A stretch of 64,000 nt of DNA. Source: Pseudomonadota bacterium. GTDB taxonomy: Bacteria; Pseudomonadota; Alphaproteobacteria; UBA1280; RI-95. Each line of letters opens with the position of its first letter. Within the stretch, counting starts at the first letter, position 1. Positions 8,685-17,655 of this stretch are shown here, piece by piece. A program made the position numbers and the translations under genes. The DNA is taken from the NCBI GenBank assembly GCA_016125375.1, contig WGLU01000006.1:124001-188000 (forward strand), read 5' to 3'. The notes below the pieces were generated by a model. The model had not been told where the DNA came from. It searched no databases and was given only the letters and a program-made list of their open reading frames with translations.

Positions 8685-9544
8685 CAGCCTTGCAGCTCCG
8701 CAATCAGGTGTTTCAGCCCGGCCTCCACGTCACGAGGCTTGTAGCCAAAGGCGTGGGCGGCATCTTCGTGCGGGAAAGCCTTGTCTTCGTTCAGACGCAG
8801 GAGCTGCTCTTCCTTCAGGCGTGGATAGCGGGCCATCAACTCGTAAAACCGCAGGATCATCCGGCATGGCCAGAGGGGGATGGACAGCACCCACACCCGT
8901 TTGCCCAACAATCTGCCTGCCGTGTGGACGACCTCGGCAAAGGTATGCGGGTTGGCCCCGCTGACGGTGTAGGACTTGTTGAGGGTTTTGTCGCTGAAGA
9001 ATGCATCCACAACGGCCTGCGCCACATCATCCACAAAGACCGGTTGTTGCAGGCTGTTTGCGGTACCCGGTACCAGCAGCACGCGCCAGCGTTTGAGGTA
9101 TTTGACCAGCCGTTCCATGTTGCGGTCGCCGCGGCGGCCGTAAATCATGGTCGGGCGCAGGATTGTCCAGTACAGGTCGCTGTTGGTGATGGTGCGCTCG
9201 GCCTCTGTCCGCAGCTTTTTGGAGGCCGCGTTCAGTTTGGTAAAAATCGCCGTGGTGCTGACAAAAAGTGCCCGGCGCACACCGGCTTTTTTGCAGCCTT
9301 CCACCACCGCGGGCGCATGGCCAAAACCAAGAGAGGCGACGTAAATCAGCCCGTCCTGTCCCTTAAGGGCGGTGGCAATGCTGGCGGCATCCTCAAGGTC
9401 ACCGACAAAGGTTTTAAAACCTTCGGGCGCGCGGCTCGCGTCGCGGCAGAAGACTGTTATGTTGAGGTCGGCTCTGGGGCGCAGCAAGGCAAGAACGCGC
9501 TTGCCCGTAAAGCCCGTGCCGCCAATGACCAGAATGTTTTTCAC
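8684..9544 (-). CDS. WbpV/WbpK-like NAD(P)-dependent sugar-nucleotide epimerase/reductase
   Basis: This 286-residue atypical SDR starts with the Rossmann loop GGTGFTG (residues 8-14) and has a conserved RPTMIYG substrate-pocket motif about residue 135. In the common WbpV/WreQ-type arrangement, such proteins reduce the 4-keto sugar made by the WbpM-like dehydratase to UDP-QuiNAc or UDP-FucNAc. Placement directly before WbpL- and WbpM-like genes supports that role. The YxxxK pair is not obvious, with SKKLRTEAE at the expected place, so an epimerase-like or NmrA-like role cannot be excluded. Confidence 0.8.
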   Translation of the reverse strand: MKNILVIGGTGFTGKRVLALLRPRADLNITVFCRDASRAPEGFKTFVGDLEDAASIATALKGQDGLIYVASLGFGHAPAVVEGCKKAGVRRALFVSTTAIFTKLNAASKKLRTEAERTITNSDLYWTILRPTMIYGRRGDRNMERLVKYLKRWRVLLVPGTANSLQQPVFVDDVAQAVVDAFFSDKTLNKSYTVSGANPHTFAEVVHTAGRLLGKRVWVLSIPLWPCRMILRFYELMARYPRLKEEQLLRLNEDKAFPHEDAAHAFGYKPRDVEAGLKHLIAELQG

Positions 9545-10782
9545 CGTTTTAGAACCTTGTCAAAGATGCCCAGATACTGCTGGCCCAGCAATGTATGGCG
9601 GTAGTTCTGGGTCACGAACGCGCGTCCGGCAGCCCCCATCTGGTCGGCCTGTTCCGGGTGGTCGATGAGGTGAAGGATAGCCTTGGCCATTTTTTCCGGC
9701 TCCTCCGGCGGGACGACAATGGCAGATTTGCTGGCGCTCATGATGTCGGCACCCTCACCGCGCAAAGCGCCGACCGACGGCCGTCCTGCGGCCATAATCT
9801 CGAACATCTTGGAGGGGATAAAGGTCTCGAAACCTTTAACATCCTTCAGCGGCACCAGCGCCACATGGGCCAGCTTATAGAACAGCCAGACACGCTCTTT
9901 GGGCTGGGACGGAATAAACTGAATATTCGGCAACCCGCGGGCGATGCGCTTGATGCGCTCCTTTTCGGCACCGTCGCCGACCATCAGGAACAGGATGTCA
10001 CTGCGTGGCAGCAAAATCTTTGCCGCGTCCACCACCTGCCCCAAAGCCTGTGATACACCGTGGTTACCCATATACAGCACCACGCGGGTCAGGGGGTTGA
10101 GCTGGAGCTCGGTCCGCAGGGAATCCACTTCCGCACTGGTGTCATGTGCCGCGCCTTCCAGCTCCACGTCCGACACGCCGTTGGTGATGACGTACAGTTT
10201 GGACGGGTCAATGCCACGCTTGGCAATATCTTTAGCAAAACCTTTGGTCACCGTGACCACGGCCGAGGCCTGACGGTACAAAAACAGTTCCAGTTTTTCG
10301 AGCGTATCCAGCAGGCGACCCTGTTTGAGCACGCCCAGCTCCACAAAAATACCGGGCCAGAGGTCGCGCACCTCCATTACAAACGGTACACGGTAGCGTT
10401 TGGCCAGCAGCCAGCCCGTGACGGCGGCAAAAAAGGATGGTGAACTGACCATAATCACATCCGGCTGCAAAGGTCGGCCCCACATATTGCGCAACAGGGT
10501 AAAGGCAAAGCTCAGATGGCTGAAAAGCTTGTTTTTCATGCCCTCGTTAGGCGTGGCATACAGCCAGTGACGCCAAATGCGGATGCCGTCCACCTCGTCA
10601 TCGTAAAAGGCGCCGCGGTGACGGTGCTCTTCGTAAACAATACCGCGCGGATGATTGGGCAAGCCTGTCAGGATGCGCACACTATGGCCAGCATCCTCCC
10701 ACACCCGCGCAAAGCCGGAAAGGCGCGCCGAAGGGGCACCCGGCTCAGGTTTGTAATATTGGCAGATCAACCAGATGTTCAT
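9541..10782 (-). CDS. Glycosyltransferase family 4 (WbuB-like)
   Basis: This 413-residue GT-B enzyme starts with the WbuB-type motif IWLICQYYKPEPGAPSAR, followed by an N-terminal acceptor domain and a C-terminal nucleotide-sugar domain with PSKMFEIMAAGRP (about residue 335), the E-x7-E-like donor-site region. WbuB-type enzymes often transfer N-acetylfucosamine-like sugars onto the lipid-linked acceptor. The stop overlaps the start of the epimerase gene (ATGA, 9541-9544), linking it to the amino-sugar trio. The actual donor sugar is inferred, not seen. Confidence 0.85.
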   Translation of the reverse strand: MNIWLICQYYKPEPGAPSARLSGFARVWEDAGHSVRILTGLPNHPRGIVYEEHRHRGAFYDDEVDGIRIWRHWLYATPNEGMKNKLFSHLSFAFTLLRNMWGRPLQPDVIMVSSPSFFAAVTGWLLAKRYRVPFVMEVRDLWPGIFVELGVLKQGRLLDTLEKLELFLYRQASAVVTVTKGFAKDIAKRGIDPSKLYVITNGVSDVELEGAAHDTSAEVDSLRTELQLNPLTRVVLYMGNHGVSQALGQVVDAAKILLPRSDILFLMVGDGAEKERIKRIARGLPNIQFIPSQPKERVWLFYKLAHVALVPLKDVKGFETFIPSKMFEIMAAGRPSVGALRGEGADIMSASKSAIVVPPEEPEKMAKAILHLIDHPEQADQMGAAGRAFVTQNYRHTLLGQQYLGIFDKVLKR

Positions 10783-10809
10783 GACCGTAGGTTCTCTTTA
10801 TCCGTCAGG

Positions 10810-11859
10810 TTACAGGTCGCCAGGGGTATAGAGACGCAGGGTTGTCCCGTTGTCAAAAACCAGCTGGTACGGCTCAATCACAATGGTGGCAGAGGCAGGA
10901 ATAGCCACCTGCAGGTGGCCGTTCAGGGGCCATACTTTGTCCACGGCATTGCCGTGCAGGAGGGGGGAGCCCTCGTGGTGGATGTCTGTCCCGTACAGGG
11001 GGGGCTGGCCACCTTCGGCCAAAATGGTCATGCGGGCATCAAAAGCAATCACAGTCTCATCGCCCGTGTTGGCAACAACGGTACGAACGGCTGTCGGTGC
11101 GCCGTCTTCCTCCAACAGGGTGGTATCGCTGAAAGTCAGGTGCTCTGCCAGTTGTTTCAAAATCGGCGCGTTCAATACCTCTGTCCGTTGCAGGCGGGCG
11201 CGGTAGATGCCGTCAATAAACGGGCGCAGATTTTCCAGCGAGGTTACTTTCCATGTTTCGCTGTCGCGGGTCAGGCCAACAACCAGACTCAGCGGCTCGG
11301 CAGAGCCGGCAACAGCCAGTCGCAGGGTCACTGTGGCTGTTTTATCGCGGGTCTTGCCGACCAGAATGTCCTTCAGGCTCTCGGGCTTCGCACCGGTTTC
11401 CTGCCAGAGCAGGTTAAGGAACGACCCTGTACCGTCCGTGGGTGACAGGAACTGGCCGGTTTTCAGGAAAGCATCCAACTGGGCTTGCAACGCAATTTCT
11501 ATTTCCGGCGCGAGCAGGGACAGCATGTTCTGGCTGTACAGGGTGCCAGCCGGGCGGCTGTCGGTATCCATATCCACCAGTTGGTGCACAATGCTGCGGG
11601 CAACAGCGTGGCGGTCGACCAGCTTGTCGAACTGCATTTCATCGTGAATAGCCAGCGCCTGCCATACGTTCTGCAAAACAGCCTCCGGCTTGCCCGCATG
11701 GTTGCGGAACAGCGTATGGCCGGCAATCACCATCAGCGCGGCCAGTACCATACTGCCGGCACCGGCAACGATGAAACGCCGGAGTGCCTGCGTTTTGACA
11801 GCGGCAGCCGACGATGCGGCTGCCTTTTTAGTGGTGGCCTTGGTCTTTTTGGCGGTCAT
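10810..11859 (-). CDS. Membrane-anchored protein of unknown function
   Basis: The 349-residue product has a Lys/Ala-rich cytosolic N terminus (residues 1-28), one transmembrane helix (about 29-49) and a large periplasmic region. Residues 57-120 (VLQNVWQALAIHDEMQFDKLVD onwards in pattern) resemble the DUF2939-type layout, in which a short repeat of acidic residues precedes a helical domain; the rest looks beta-rich and zinc-ribbon-free. Its ATG overlaps the heparinase stop (ATGA, 11856-11859), so it is coupled to the lyase gene. It may tether or assist the lyase, by inference from coupling only. Confidence 0.6.
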   Translation of the reverse strand: MTAKKTKATTKKAAASSAAAVKTQALRRFIVAGAGSMVLAALMVIAGHTLFRNHAGKPEAVLQNVWQALAIHDEMQFDKLVDRHAVARSIVHQLVDMDTDSRPAGTLYSQNMLSLLAPEIEIALQAQLDAFLKTGQFLSPTDGTGSFLNLLWQETGAKPESLKDILVGKTRDKTATVTLRLAVAGSAEPLSLVVGLTRDSETWKVTSLENLRPFIDGIYRARLQRTEVLNAPILKQLAEHLTFSDTTLLEEDGAPTAVRTVVANTGDETVIAFDARMTILAEGGQPPLYGTDIHHEGSPLLHGNAVDKVWPLNGHLQVAIPASATIVIEPYQLVFDNGTTLRLYTPGDL

Positions 11860-13622
11860 TTGTTTTTAATCCCCCAGAGCATTTGGCATTTGCCGCCTTC
11901 CCACGTGCCGCGCAGAACCAACTGGCGGGTCGGGGTAGAGCGGCCGAATTGCGGCGCATATTGGCTGTCTATATCGTAAAGGCGGCCACCTTTGGCGCGA
12001 AAGACCAGTTTGGTGCCGCGTGCTGTCGTCAGCTCGGCCGTATGGTCGCCGGTCAGCTTGTATTTGACGTCCGGGTGCAGGTGAAAGTGCACGGTGACCG
12101 GATACTCGGTTTTACTGTCAATCACGTCCTCGCCCCGCAGGTCGGTACCTTCCTCGTTCAGGAACAGGCGGCGGGTATGTTTGGCGCCCATATATTTGTA
12201 GCCGTCGTGCCAGGCTTCGACACCGATGCCGGTGTTCGGCTCTTCCCGCAGGGAGAACTCCACCTTGCGGGGGCGGCGGCCCAAGCGGAAGTTGTCCCAT
12301 ACCTCGGCACTGTCGGTACCTGCAACCACAGCGGTGTTGTGGGCGGCCGTACCACGGAAGGTGTTGCGCAGCTCGTGCTGGTAGGCGTAGGTGCCGCTGT
12401 TGACGAAAACGCGTTCATCCCCGACCGACAGCTCGAACGAAAGGGTATCGGCGTGGGCGTGGGCAGGCAGGTCGTCCGGGCAGCACTTGCCTGTATCCAT
12501 CAGCACGCAGAAGCCTTTTTTCTGCAGACGTACATAGCCGGCATAGGGCAACTGACGCGGCAGTTTGCCGCCAAGGCCGCCGCAACGCTCCAACAGGTCG
12601 TCGATATGATCCACGTCGCCGACAGCACCGTCGTTAAACAGGGCCAGACCGCCATCCGGGTGGCGGTAAAATGCGAGGGTAACAGCCATGCGATCAATCG
12701 CATCATCCAGTTCCTGCGGCGGGACCTGATTCGCTTTGAGCATCAACGCATGGATGTCCAGCAGGTCCTCGAGCACATCGGCATGGTAGTGGGGGGACAG
12801 TTCATAATGGGCACCGTCGGGCAGGATTTGCAGATCCAGCTGCTCCTTGAGCAGGCTGACAGCTTCCAGATAGGTACTCTGACGTCCCGGCAGGCACAGG
12901 CCCGTGTAGGCCAATGCCTTGAGGTTTTTAATCAGATGGTTGCCGCCCACGTCCCACTCCAGCACGCGGGGCATGTGGTCGGCCTGCTGGCTCAAACTGG
13001 TCATGAAGTCTTTCCGCCAGCCGCCGTCAGCGCCTTCTAGCAGCCACTCGGCATGGGTCAACCAGCTGACAAGGCGCAGGGAAAGCGGGTATGGGTGCCA
13101 GCGCAGAGGATGGAAAGTACCGCAGTTCTCAATCCAGTCACGCACCATCTCGCGGGCGGTTTGGCGTGCCTCCTCGGTATCGGTCGCGCGCAGGTCGGCC
13201 AGCCACTGGAAGTAGTGGAGGTTGTACAGCCACAATGTCGACACACCCTGTGGCTCCCATTGGACTTTTTTGTCCATGTTGACCGGTCGGTCAAGGAACA
13301 GAAAGGTGTATTTGGCCAGAGCCTTGCCCAGTTCTGCGTTGCCACGCCACAGATGTGGCGGGTTGAAAAGCGGTTTCTCCGGAATCTCGTGGTCTTCATA
13401 CTCGATGAAGGGGTAGAGGAAGCTCTTGTAGTAAAGCACACGGGCGCGGTAGTCCAGACGGGCCAGAATCTGCACCGGTCTTAAATAACGCAAGGTGCGC
13501 CAAAGCGCCCCCAAATGTGCAAACGTACCCGCCGGCTTGGTGCCGCCATGCGCCGCAACGCGCAGCGCGGGCGCGGCGGGCGGGCTCTGGAAGGTGTTCT
13601 TTTTGCGCACTTGGGCTGTCAT
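11856..13622 (-). CDS. Heparinase II/III-family polysaccharide lyase-like protein
   Basis: This 588-residue protein has an N-terminal alpha/alpha toroid with the GGNHLIKN motif (about residue 225) and DGAHYELSPHYH (about 285), then a C-terminal beta-sandwich with HAHADTLSFEL (about 390). These His, Tyr and Asn positions are the family's uronate-binding and catalytic residues. Members cleave acidic polysaccharides by beta-elimination. No signal peptide is seen, as in many family members encoded in polysaccharide loci, which may act on lipid-linked or imported glycan. The operon also makes UDP-glucuronate and galacturonate, plausible sources of the acidic residues it would recognise. Confidence 0.88.
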   Translation of the reverse strand: MTAQVRKKNTFQSPPAAPALRVAAHGGTKPAGTFAHLGALWRTLRYLRPVQILARLDYRARVLYYKSFLYPFIEYEDHEIPEKPLFNPPHLWRGNAELGKALAKYTFLFLDRPVNMDKKVQWEPQGVSTLWLYNLHYFQWLADLRATDTEEARQTAREMVRDWIENCGTFHPLRWHPYPLSLRLVSWLTHAEWLLEGADGGWRKDFMTSLSQQADHMPRVLEWDVGGNHLIKNLKALAYTGLCLPGRQSTYLEAVSLLKEQLDLQILPDGAHYELSPHYHADVLEDLLDIHALMLKANQVPPQELDDAIDRMAVTLAFYRHPDGGLALFNDGAVGDVDHIDDLLERCGGLGGKLPRQLPYAGYVRLQKKGFCVLMDTGKCCPDDLPAHAHADTLSFELSVGDERVFVNSGTYAYQHELRNTFRGTAAHNTAVVAGTDSAEVWDNFRLGRRPRKVEFSLREEPNTGIGVEAWHDGYKYMGAKHTRRLFLNEEGTDLRGEDVIDSKTEYPVTVHFHLHPDVKYKLTGDHTAELTTARGTKLVFRAKGGRLYDIDSQYAPQFGRSTPTRQLVLRGTWEGGKCQMLWGIKNK

Positions 13623-13635
13623 CCGTTTCTACGCG

Positions 13636-14919
13636 TCAGGCCTGTTTGATTTTCTTGTTACCGACTTCCAGTGACTCAATGTCCGTATCGGCGCTCGGGC
13701 GTACACGGCTGATGGTGTACAGTACCATCAGACCGATAATAGCACTGATGCTGGAGCCACAGATAATCCCAAGCTTTGTTTCGGTCAGGAAGATGCGGGT
13801 TTCCGGTGTCTGGTAGGCCAAGTTACCAATGAAAAGGCTCATGGTAAAGCCAACACCTGCCAAAATGCTTACGCCCCAGATGTGTGCCCAGTTGGTGTTG
13901 CGGGGCAGGCTGGCCAGACCGGATTTGATGGTCAGGAATGTCATGAGGAAAATACCGGTCTGCTTACCGAACACCAGACCGCAAACGATGCCCAGCGTGA
14001 CGTGGTCCCACAGAATATCAATGCTCGCGTCACCCAGATAAACCCCGGCGTTGGCAAAGGCAAACAAGGGCAGCACAACGTAGGCGACCAGCGGGTGCAG
14101 GTCATGCTCCAGCTGGCGCAGGAGCGAGCGGCGCTCTGTTTTGCCCTCCAGCGGGATGAAAAAGGCGATAATCACGCCTGCCAGCGTGGCATGGATACCC
14201 GATTTGAAGACGCACAGCCACAACCCCAGACCCAGAGCACCATAGAGGCTCAGGCGGTTGACATTCATGTAGTTTAACAGTGCCAGACCGGCGGTAAACA
14301 CACCCGCCCATGCCAGATTTACCCACGACAGGTCACCGCTGTAGAACAGTGCAATAATCAGGATGGCGCCAATGTCGTCGATAATTGCAATGGCCAACAG
14401 GAACACTTTCAGCTCAATCGGCAGGCGTTTACCGACCAGCGCAAAAATACCGACGGCAAAGGCAATGTCCGTCGCAGTGGGAATGGCCCAACCTGCCAGC
14501 ATTTTCGGGTTGTTGTGGTTGAACAGCGTAAAAATAATACCCGGTACGATAATCCCGCCGATAGCTGCGAACAATGGCAATGCCATCTGCCGCCACGAGG
14601 AGAGTACGCCCTCGCGCATCTCGCGCTTGAGCTCCAACCCCACAAGGAGGAAGAAAATACTCATCAGGCCGTCGTTAATCCAGTGCTGGATGCTTTTGTT
14701 GGCAATGCCAATGCCGCCAAACTCAACAGTGCCGAACGTTTCGTGCAGGATGTGATGGTAGGCGTCATGCCATGGGGAGTTGGCGACCAGCATTGCGGCG
14801 AGTGCACAGACCACCAGCAGAACACCCGCTGTTGCTTCGAGTTTGAAAAACTCGCGCAGCATGAACATCGGGCGGTAAAAGACGGCGGCTATTTCATCAT
14901 CGAAGCGGTTGCGGCTCAT
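13636..14919 (-). CDS. nhaA: Na+/H+ antiporter NhaA
   Basis: Exports Na+ in exchange for protons at the inner membrane. The 427-residue polytopic protein contains the NhaA signatures LVGLELKREMREG (about residue 95), AIPTATDIAFAVGI with the conserved Asp of the unwound helix, and AIIDDIGAIL with the Asp pair that binds Na+/H+ (equivalent to D163/D164 of E. coli). Length is slightly above the 390-residue norm because of the C-terminal tail. It interrupts the polysaccharide genes and ends 13 bases before the heparinase gene. Bases 14920-15026 upstream hold no gene. Confidence 0.95.
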   Translation of the reverse strand: MSRNRFDDEIAAVFYRPMFMLREFFKLEATAGVLLVVCALAAMLVANSPWHDAYHHILHETFGTVEFGGIGIANKSIQHWINDGLMSIFFLLVGLELKREMREGVLSSWRQMALPLFAAIGGIIVPGIIFTLFNHNNPKMLAGWAIPTATDIAFAVGIFALVGKRLPIELKVFLLAIAIIDDIGAILIIALFYSGDLSWVNLAWAGVFTAGLALLNYMNVNRLSLYGALGLGLWLCVFKSGIHATLAGVIIAFFIPLEGKTERRSLLRQLEHDLHPLVAYVVLPLFAFANAGVYLGDASIDILWDHVTLGIVCGLVFGKQTGIFLMTFLTIKSGLASLPRNTNWAHIWGVSILAGVGFTMSLFIGNLAYQTPETRIFLTETKLGIICGSSISAIIGLMVLYTISRVRPSADTDIESLEVGNKKIKQA

Positions 14920-15026
14920 GGCGGATAGGCACGTTCTTGTTGATAAGGTTTTTCAAGCTAAAAGGATACGTCCTGTGCCCCGTGTGAGCAAGTGCAATCG
15001 GCACGCGCCGGGCCGTAAAAAGCGAA

Positions 15027-15052
15027 AACCCCCAGCCAAATGGCTGGGGGTT
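15027..15052 (-). terminator. Rho-independent terminator
   Basis: AACCCCCAGCCA (15027-15038) and TGGCTGGGGGTT (15041-15052) form a 12-bp stem with a two-base apex (effective loop larger). On the minus strand it is followed by TTTTCGCTTTTT, so it ends the lipoprotein gene stopping at 15069 and separates it from nhaA. Confidence 0.9.
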
Positions 15053-15068
15053 CCGTTCGTTCGGGAGG

Positions 15069-15551
15069 TTAGTTCCCGTTGACGATACGCCAGGTACCGT
15101 CGGGGTTGCGGCAGGCGGTGCCGACGCCGGTCTGTGCGCGGCCACCGATGTTAACGGTGGTCGTGTACTCGCGGCAGTAGGCGCCGGTGTTGCGATCGGT
15201 GCCGTCGCGACGCGGGGTGAACGAGCCGCTGTTGCCCGAGTTGGGGTTGTTCCACTCGACGGTGGAGCCCAACGGGGCCGCATAGGCGGTGTTCAGCGCC
15301 TGGTTCGCCTTCATGCGATCGACTTCGTCCATGGACGCGCCGATCTCGCCGCCGAGGGCAGCACCCAGAAGGACGCCGGCGCCGGTGGCGATGAGGCGGC
15401 CAGTGCCGCCACCGATGGTGGAACCGAGCCAGCCGCCCAGACCCGCACCCGCGAGGGTACCGAAGGTCTGCTTGGGGCCGCCAAAGGTCTGGCAGCCAGC
15501 GGTGGAAAGAGCGACGACGAAGAGCAACGGAAGGATGACGAGCTTACGCAT
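15069..15551 (-). CDS. Glycine-zipper lipoprotein, 17-kDa surface antigen type
   Basis: A 160-residue lipoprotein with a type II signal peptide and lipobox STAGC (Cys19). A glycine-zipper segment follows (about residues 34-78, GxxxG repeats), then a C-terminal domain with two Cys (AYCREY and GTACRNPDG). This layout matches the rickettsial 17-kDa surface antigen/RcsF-like outer-membrane family. The gene next upstream encodes a clear paralogue. Third codon positions are strongly G/C and the Shine-Dalgarno AAAGGAG lies in a short inverted repeat. It has its own terminator. Exact role is unknown; envelope integrity is the usual guess. Confidence 0.88.
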   Translation of the reverse strand: MRKLVILPLLFVVALSTAGCQTFGGPKQTFGTLAGAGLGGWLGSTIGGGTGRLIATGAGVLLGAALGGEIGASMDEVDRMKANQALNTAYAAPLGSTVEWNNPNSGNSGSFTPRRDGTDRNTGAYCREYTTTVNIGGRAQTGVGTACRNPDGTWRIVNGN

Positions 15552-15561
15552 AACATGGAGC

Positions 15562-15574
15562 TCCTTTGAAAGGA
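15562..15574 (-). promoter_or_regulatory. Inverted repeat covering the ribosome-binding site
   Basis: Read on the minus strand, TCCTTT-C-AAAGGA precedes the lipoprotein ATG; AAAGGA is the Shine-Dalgarno core. The outer 3-4 pairs could form a small hairpin that hides it, and GGAGCTCC just downstream is also self-complementary. The stem is short, so an effect on translation is only possible. Confidence 0.35.
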
Positions 15575-15660
15575 CAGAGGTGATGAAAAAGAAAGGGAGA
15601 TGAGACAGGTCTCACCGCTTTATATGGTGGATTTTTAACGTCTTTGCAAGGGGGCTATGA

Positions 15661-15687
15661 AAAAAGCCCCGCCGGAGCGGGGCTTTA
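15661..15687 (-). terminator. Rho-independent terminator
   Basis: AAAGCCCCGC (15664-15673) pairs with GCGGGGCTTT (15678-15687) around CGGA. On the minus strand it runs into TTTTTT, so it ends the lipoprotein gene that stops at 15703. Confidence 0.92.
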
Positions 15688-15702
15688 TAAGGCAGGTAAA
15701 AC

Positions 15703-16170
15703 CTACTGCTGGATCTTCCAGGAGCCGTCGGGCTGGCGGCAGGCGGTGCCGTAGGCAACTTCGGACTTGCCGCCTACAGTAATCTGCTGCTGAAACTCGC
15801 GACAGTAAGCACCGCTCGCAGCCTGATAGGTCTGTGTCGGGGTAATGGTGCCGCTGTTGCCGCTGTTGGGGTTTTGCCAGGCACCGGCACGGTTGTCGGG
15901 GTAGGTTTCCAGCGTTTGTTGCTGGGTTTGGCCGAGGTAGGCCATGTCGGCACGGTCAAGGGAGCGGCCCACGCTGCTGCCGATGAAGGCGCCCAGCAGA
16001 GTGCCTGCGGCGGCGGCGGCAATCTGGCCTTTGCCTTTACCGAATTGGGAGCCCACAACAGCGCCGGTTGCGCCGCCGAGGATGGTCCCCCATTGTTCTT
16101 TCTGGTTGGTGCTTTCGCAGCCCGCCAGCACAAGACCGGTCAGGGCAATCAGGGTCAGGGAACGTTTCAT
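15703..16170 (-). CDS. Glycine-zipper lipoprotein, 17-kDa surface antigen type (paralogue)
   Basis: A 155-residue lipoprotein from ATG 16170, with signal peptide MKRSLTLIALTGLVLAGC (lipobox LAGC, Cys18). The glycine zipper is about residues 28-70. The C-terminal half shares NPNSGNSG, GAYCREF and GTACRQPDGSWKI with the gene 152 bases downstream, so the two are paralogues from a tandem duplication. An in-frame extension to 16251 would hide the signal peptide behind 27 polar residues and is rejected. The gene has its own terminator. Function as for the 17-kDa antigen family: outer-membrane lipoprotein of unclear role. Confidence 0.88.
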   Translation of the reverse strand: MKRSLTLIALTGLVLAGCESTNQKEQWGTILGGATGAVVGSQFGKGKGQIAAAAAGTLLGAFIGSSVGRSLDRADMAYLGQTQQQTLETYPDNRAGAWQNPNSGNSGTITPTQTYQAASGAYCREFQQQITVGGKSEVAYGTACRQPDGSWKIQQ

Positions 16171-16240
16171 GGCCGTTATTTCCACTTCAAAATTGGTTGT
16201 TGGCGTATTCAAGCACAGCTGTTCTGTACTGTCCATGCCC

Positions 16241-17587
16241 TCAGGCGGCATTATTTTTTTCAGCCTTTACGTGGCTGAGGTAGGCATCCGCCACCGCCTG
16301 TAATCCGTAAGGTGCCAGCAGTGCTGCAGTCTTGGCTGCCGATACCTTTTTGGGCAAATGACTGATAAAGTCATGTACCTGTATAACGATGTTGTCGAAA
16401 TTTCCCGTCTCTAAAACATTCAAAACAGCAGGATAATCAGTAAAAAACGCCATCGCACTATCATTGCGTGACTTGATGAGGTTCAAAATGGGCTTGCCGG
16501 TTGCGGCGTATTCCACCACCTTGCTGGGGAGCTGATAGGCCGTGTCATTGCCGATATTCACCAGTACATCCGCGTGGGCCAGCATGGCTGCCGCTTCGTC
16601 ACGCGGGCGCAGGCCATGCAGGAACAGTTGTCGGCCCTTATAAAGCTCGTAAGGACGGAACATGTTCTCGGTATCGTGCAGGGTGCCCACCATGTGGAGC
16701 TCCAGTCCCTCGTTACCAGCCTTGCGGGCCAGGGCGTTGAAGAGCTTCAACAAAAAGGCCGGGCTGCGGATTTTTTTGTACAGCGACCCTACAAACACCA
16801 GCCTGAGCGGCTTGTCGTGCAGTTTTTTGAACGGATTCTCCGGCGTCGGCGCTTTTTCGGGCAGGCTCGCGAGGGGCGGAATAACCACGTACTTATGTGC
16901 AAAACGCGGGAACAGGCGGGCATAAATCGCCCGCGTGGGCTCTGTGGTTACGCTCACCACATCGGCAAATTCGGCCACATCCCCATCCCAGGCATTGTTG
17001 CGGCGGCGGTAAAACAGCAGGTTGTTGACAGGGGTTTTATCCATGAAGCAGAAGGGGTCACCCACGTCGGCCAGCCAGCGCATCTCGGGGAACTCCGCCT
17101 TCAGGAACAAACCGACAACATGGCTGGAAAACGGCAGGGAGACTGTCATCACCATGTCATAGTCGTGCTGTCTTATCAGCTCGGACGCCTGCTTGATGGC
17201 CGGTTTTATCCATCCGGCAGCAAAATCCGGCCAGATGAAGGGGCGCACAAACAGGTCATACACGCCACGCATCAGGGATTTGAGCAATTTTTTGGGAAGG
17301 GAGGGTTTGGCGGCTGATGCGGTGGCCGCGGCAGATTGCTTTTTCTCGGCCGCGTAGTTGTTACCAAAACGGGTCCGTAGGCGGCCAATCAGACCTGCCG
17401 TGCCCACACGGTAAACGCTGACACCGTTCAGCGTGCTGTGGCCATTCAGCCCCGGCGTTGCCGAACACAGCACATCCACGGTGTAGCCGCGTTTGACCAT
17501 TTCCTCCGCCAGTGACGTCCAGCGGAAAGCACGTGGCGAAACCATCGGTGCGTAGGCATGGCTGATAATCAGGATGCGGCCACTCAT
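16241..17587 (-). CDS. Glycosyltransferase, family 4-like (GT-B fold)
   Basis: The 448-residue protein opens with RILIISHAYAPMVSPRAFRW, the typical N-terminal loop of GT4-like polysaccharide transferases. A basic Ala/Lys-rich insert (about residues 83-105) precedes a hydrophobic/amphipathic stretch with Trp and Phe (YDLFVRPFIWPDF), suitable for membrane association. The C-terminal donor domain contains VFVGSLYKKIRSP and LPSKVVEYAATGKPIL (about residue 375), the E-containing nucleotide-sugar site. Donor and acceptor sugars are unknown. It lies between the lipoproteins and the GNAT/wecB pair within the leftward polysaccharide block. Confidence 0.8.
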   Translation of the reverse strand: MSGRILIISHAYAPMVSPRAFRWTSLAEEMVKRGYTVDVLCSATPGLNGHSTLNGVSVYRVGTAGLIGRLRTRFGNNYAAEKKQSAAATASAAKPSLPKKLLKSLMRGVYDLFVRPFIWPDFAAGWIKPAIKQASELIRQHDYDMVMTVSLPFSSHVVGLFLKAEFPEMRWLADVGDPFCFMDKTPVNNLLFYRRRNNAWDGDVAEFADVVSVTTEPTRAIYARLFPRFAHKYVVIPPLASLPEKAPTPENPFKKLHDKPLRLVFVGSLYKKIRSPAFLLKLFNALARKAGNEGLELHMVGTLHDTENMFRPYELYKGRQLFLHGLRPRDEAAAMLAHADVLVNIGNDTAYQLPSKVVEYAATGKPILNLIKSRNDSAMAFFTDYPAVLNVLETGNFDNIVIQVHDFISHLPKKVSAAKTAALLAPYGLQAVADAYLSHVKAEKNNAA

Positions 17588-17655
17588 GAGCGGTCTGGTG
17601 TTCCCCGTGTGTTGCTGGTTAGACGGCTAGTCTACCCCAATCGGCTATGAAAAGG

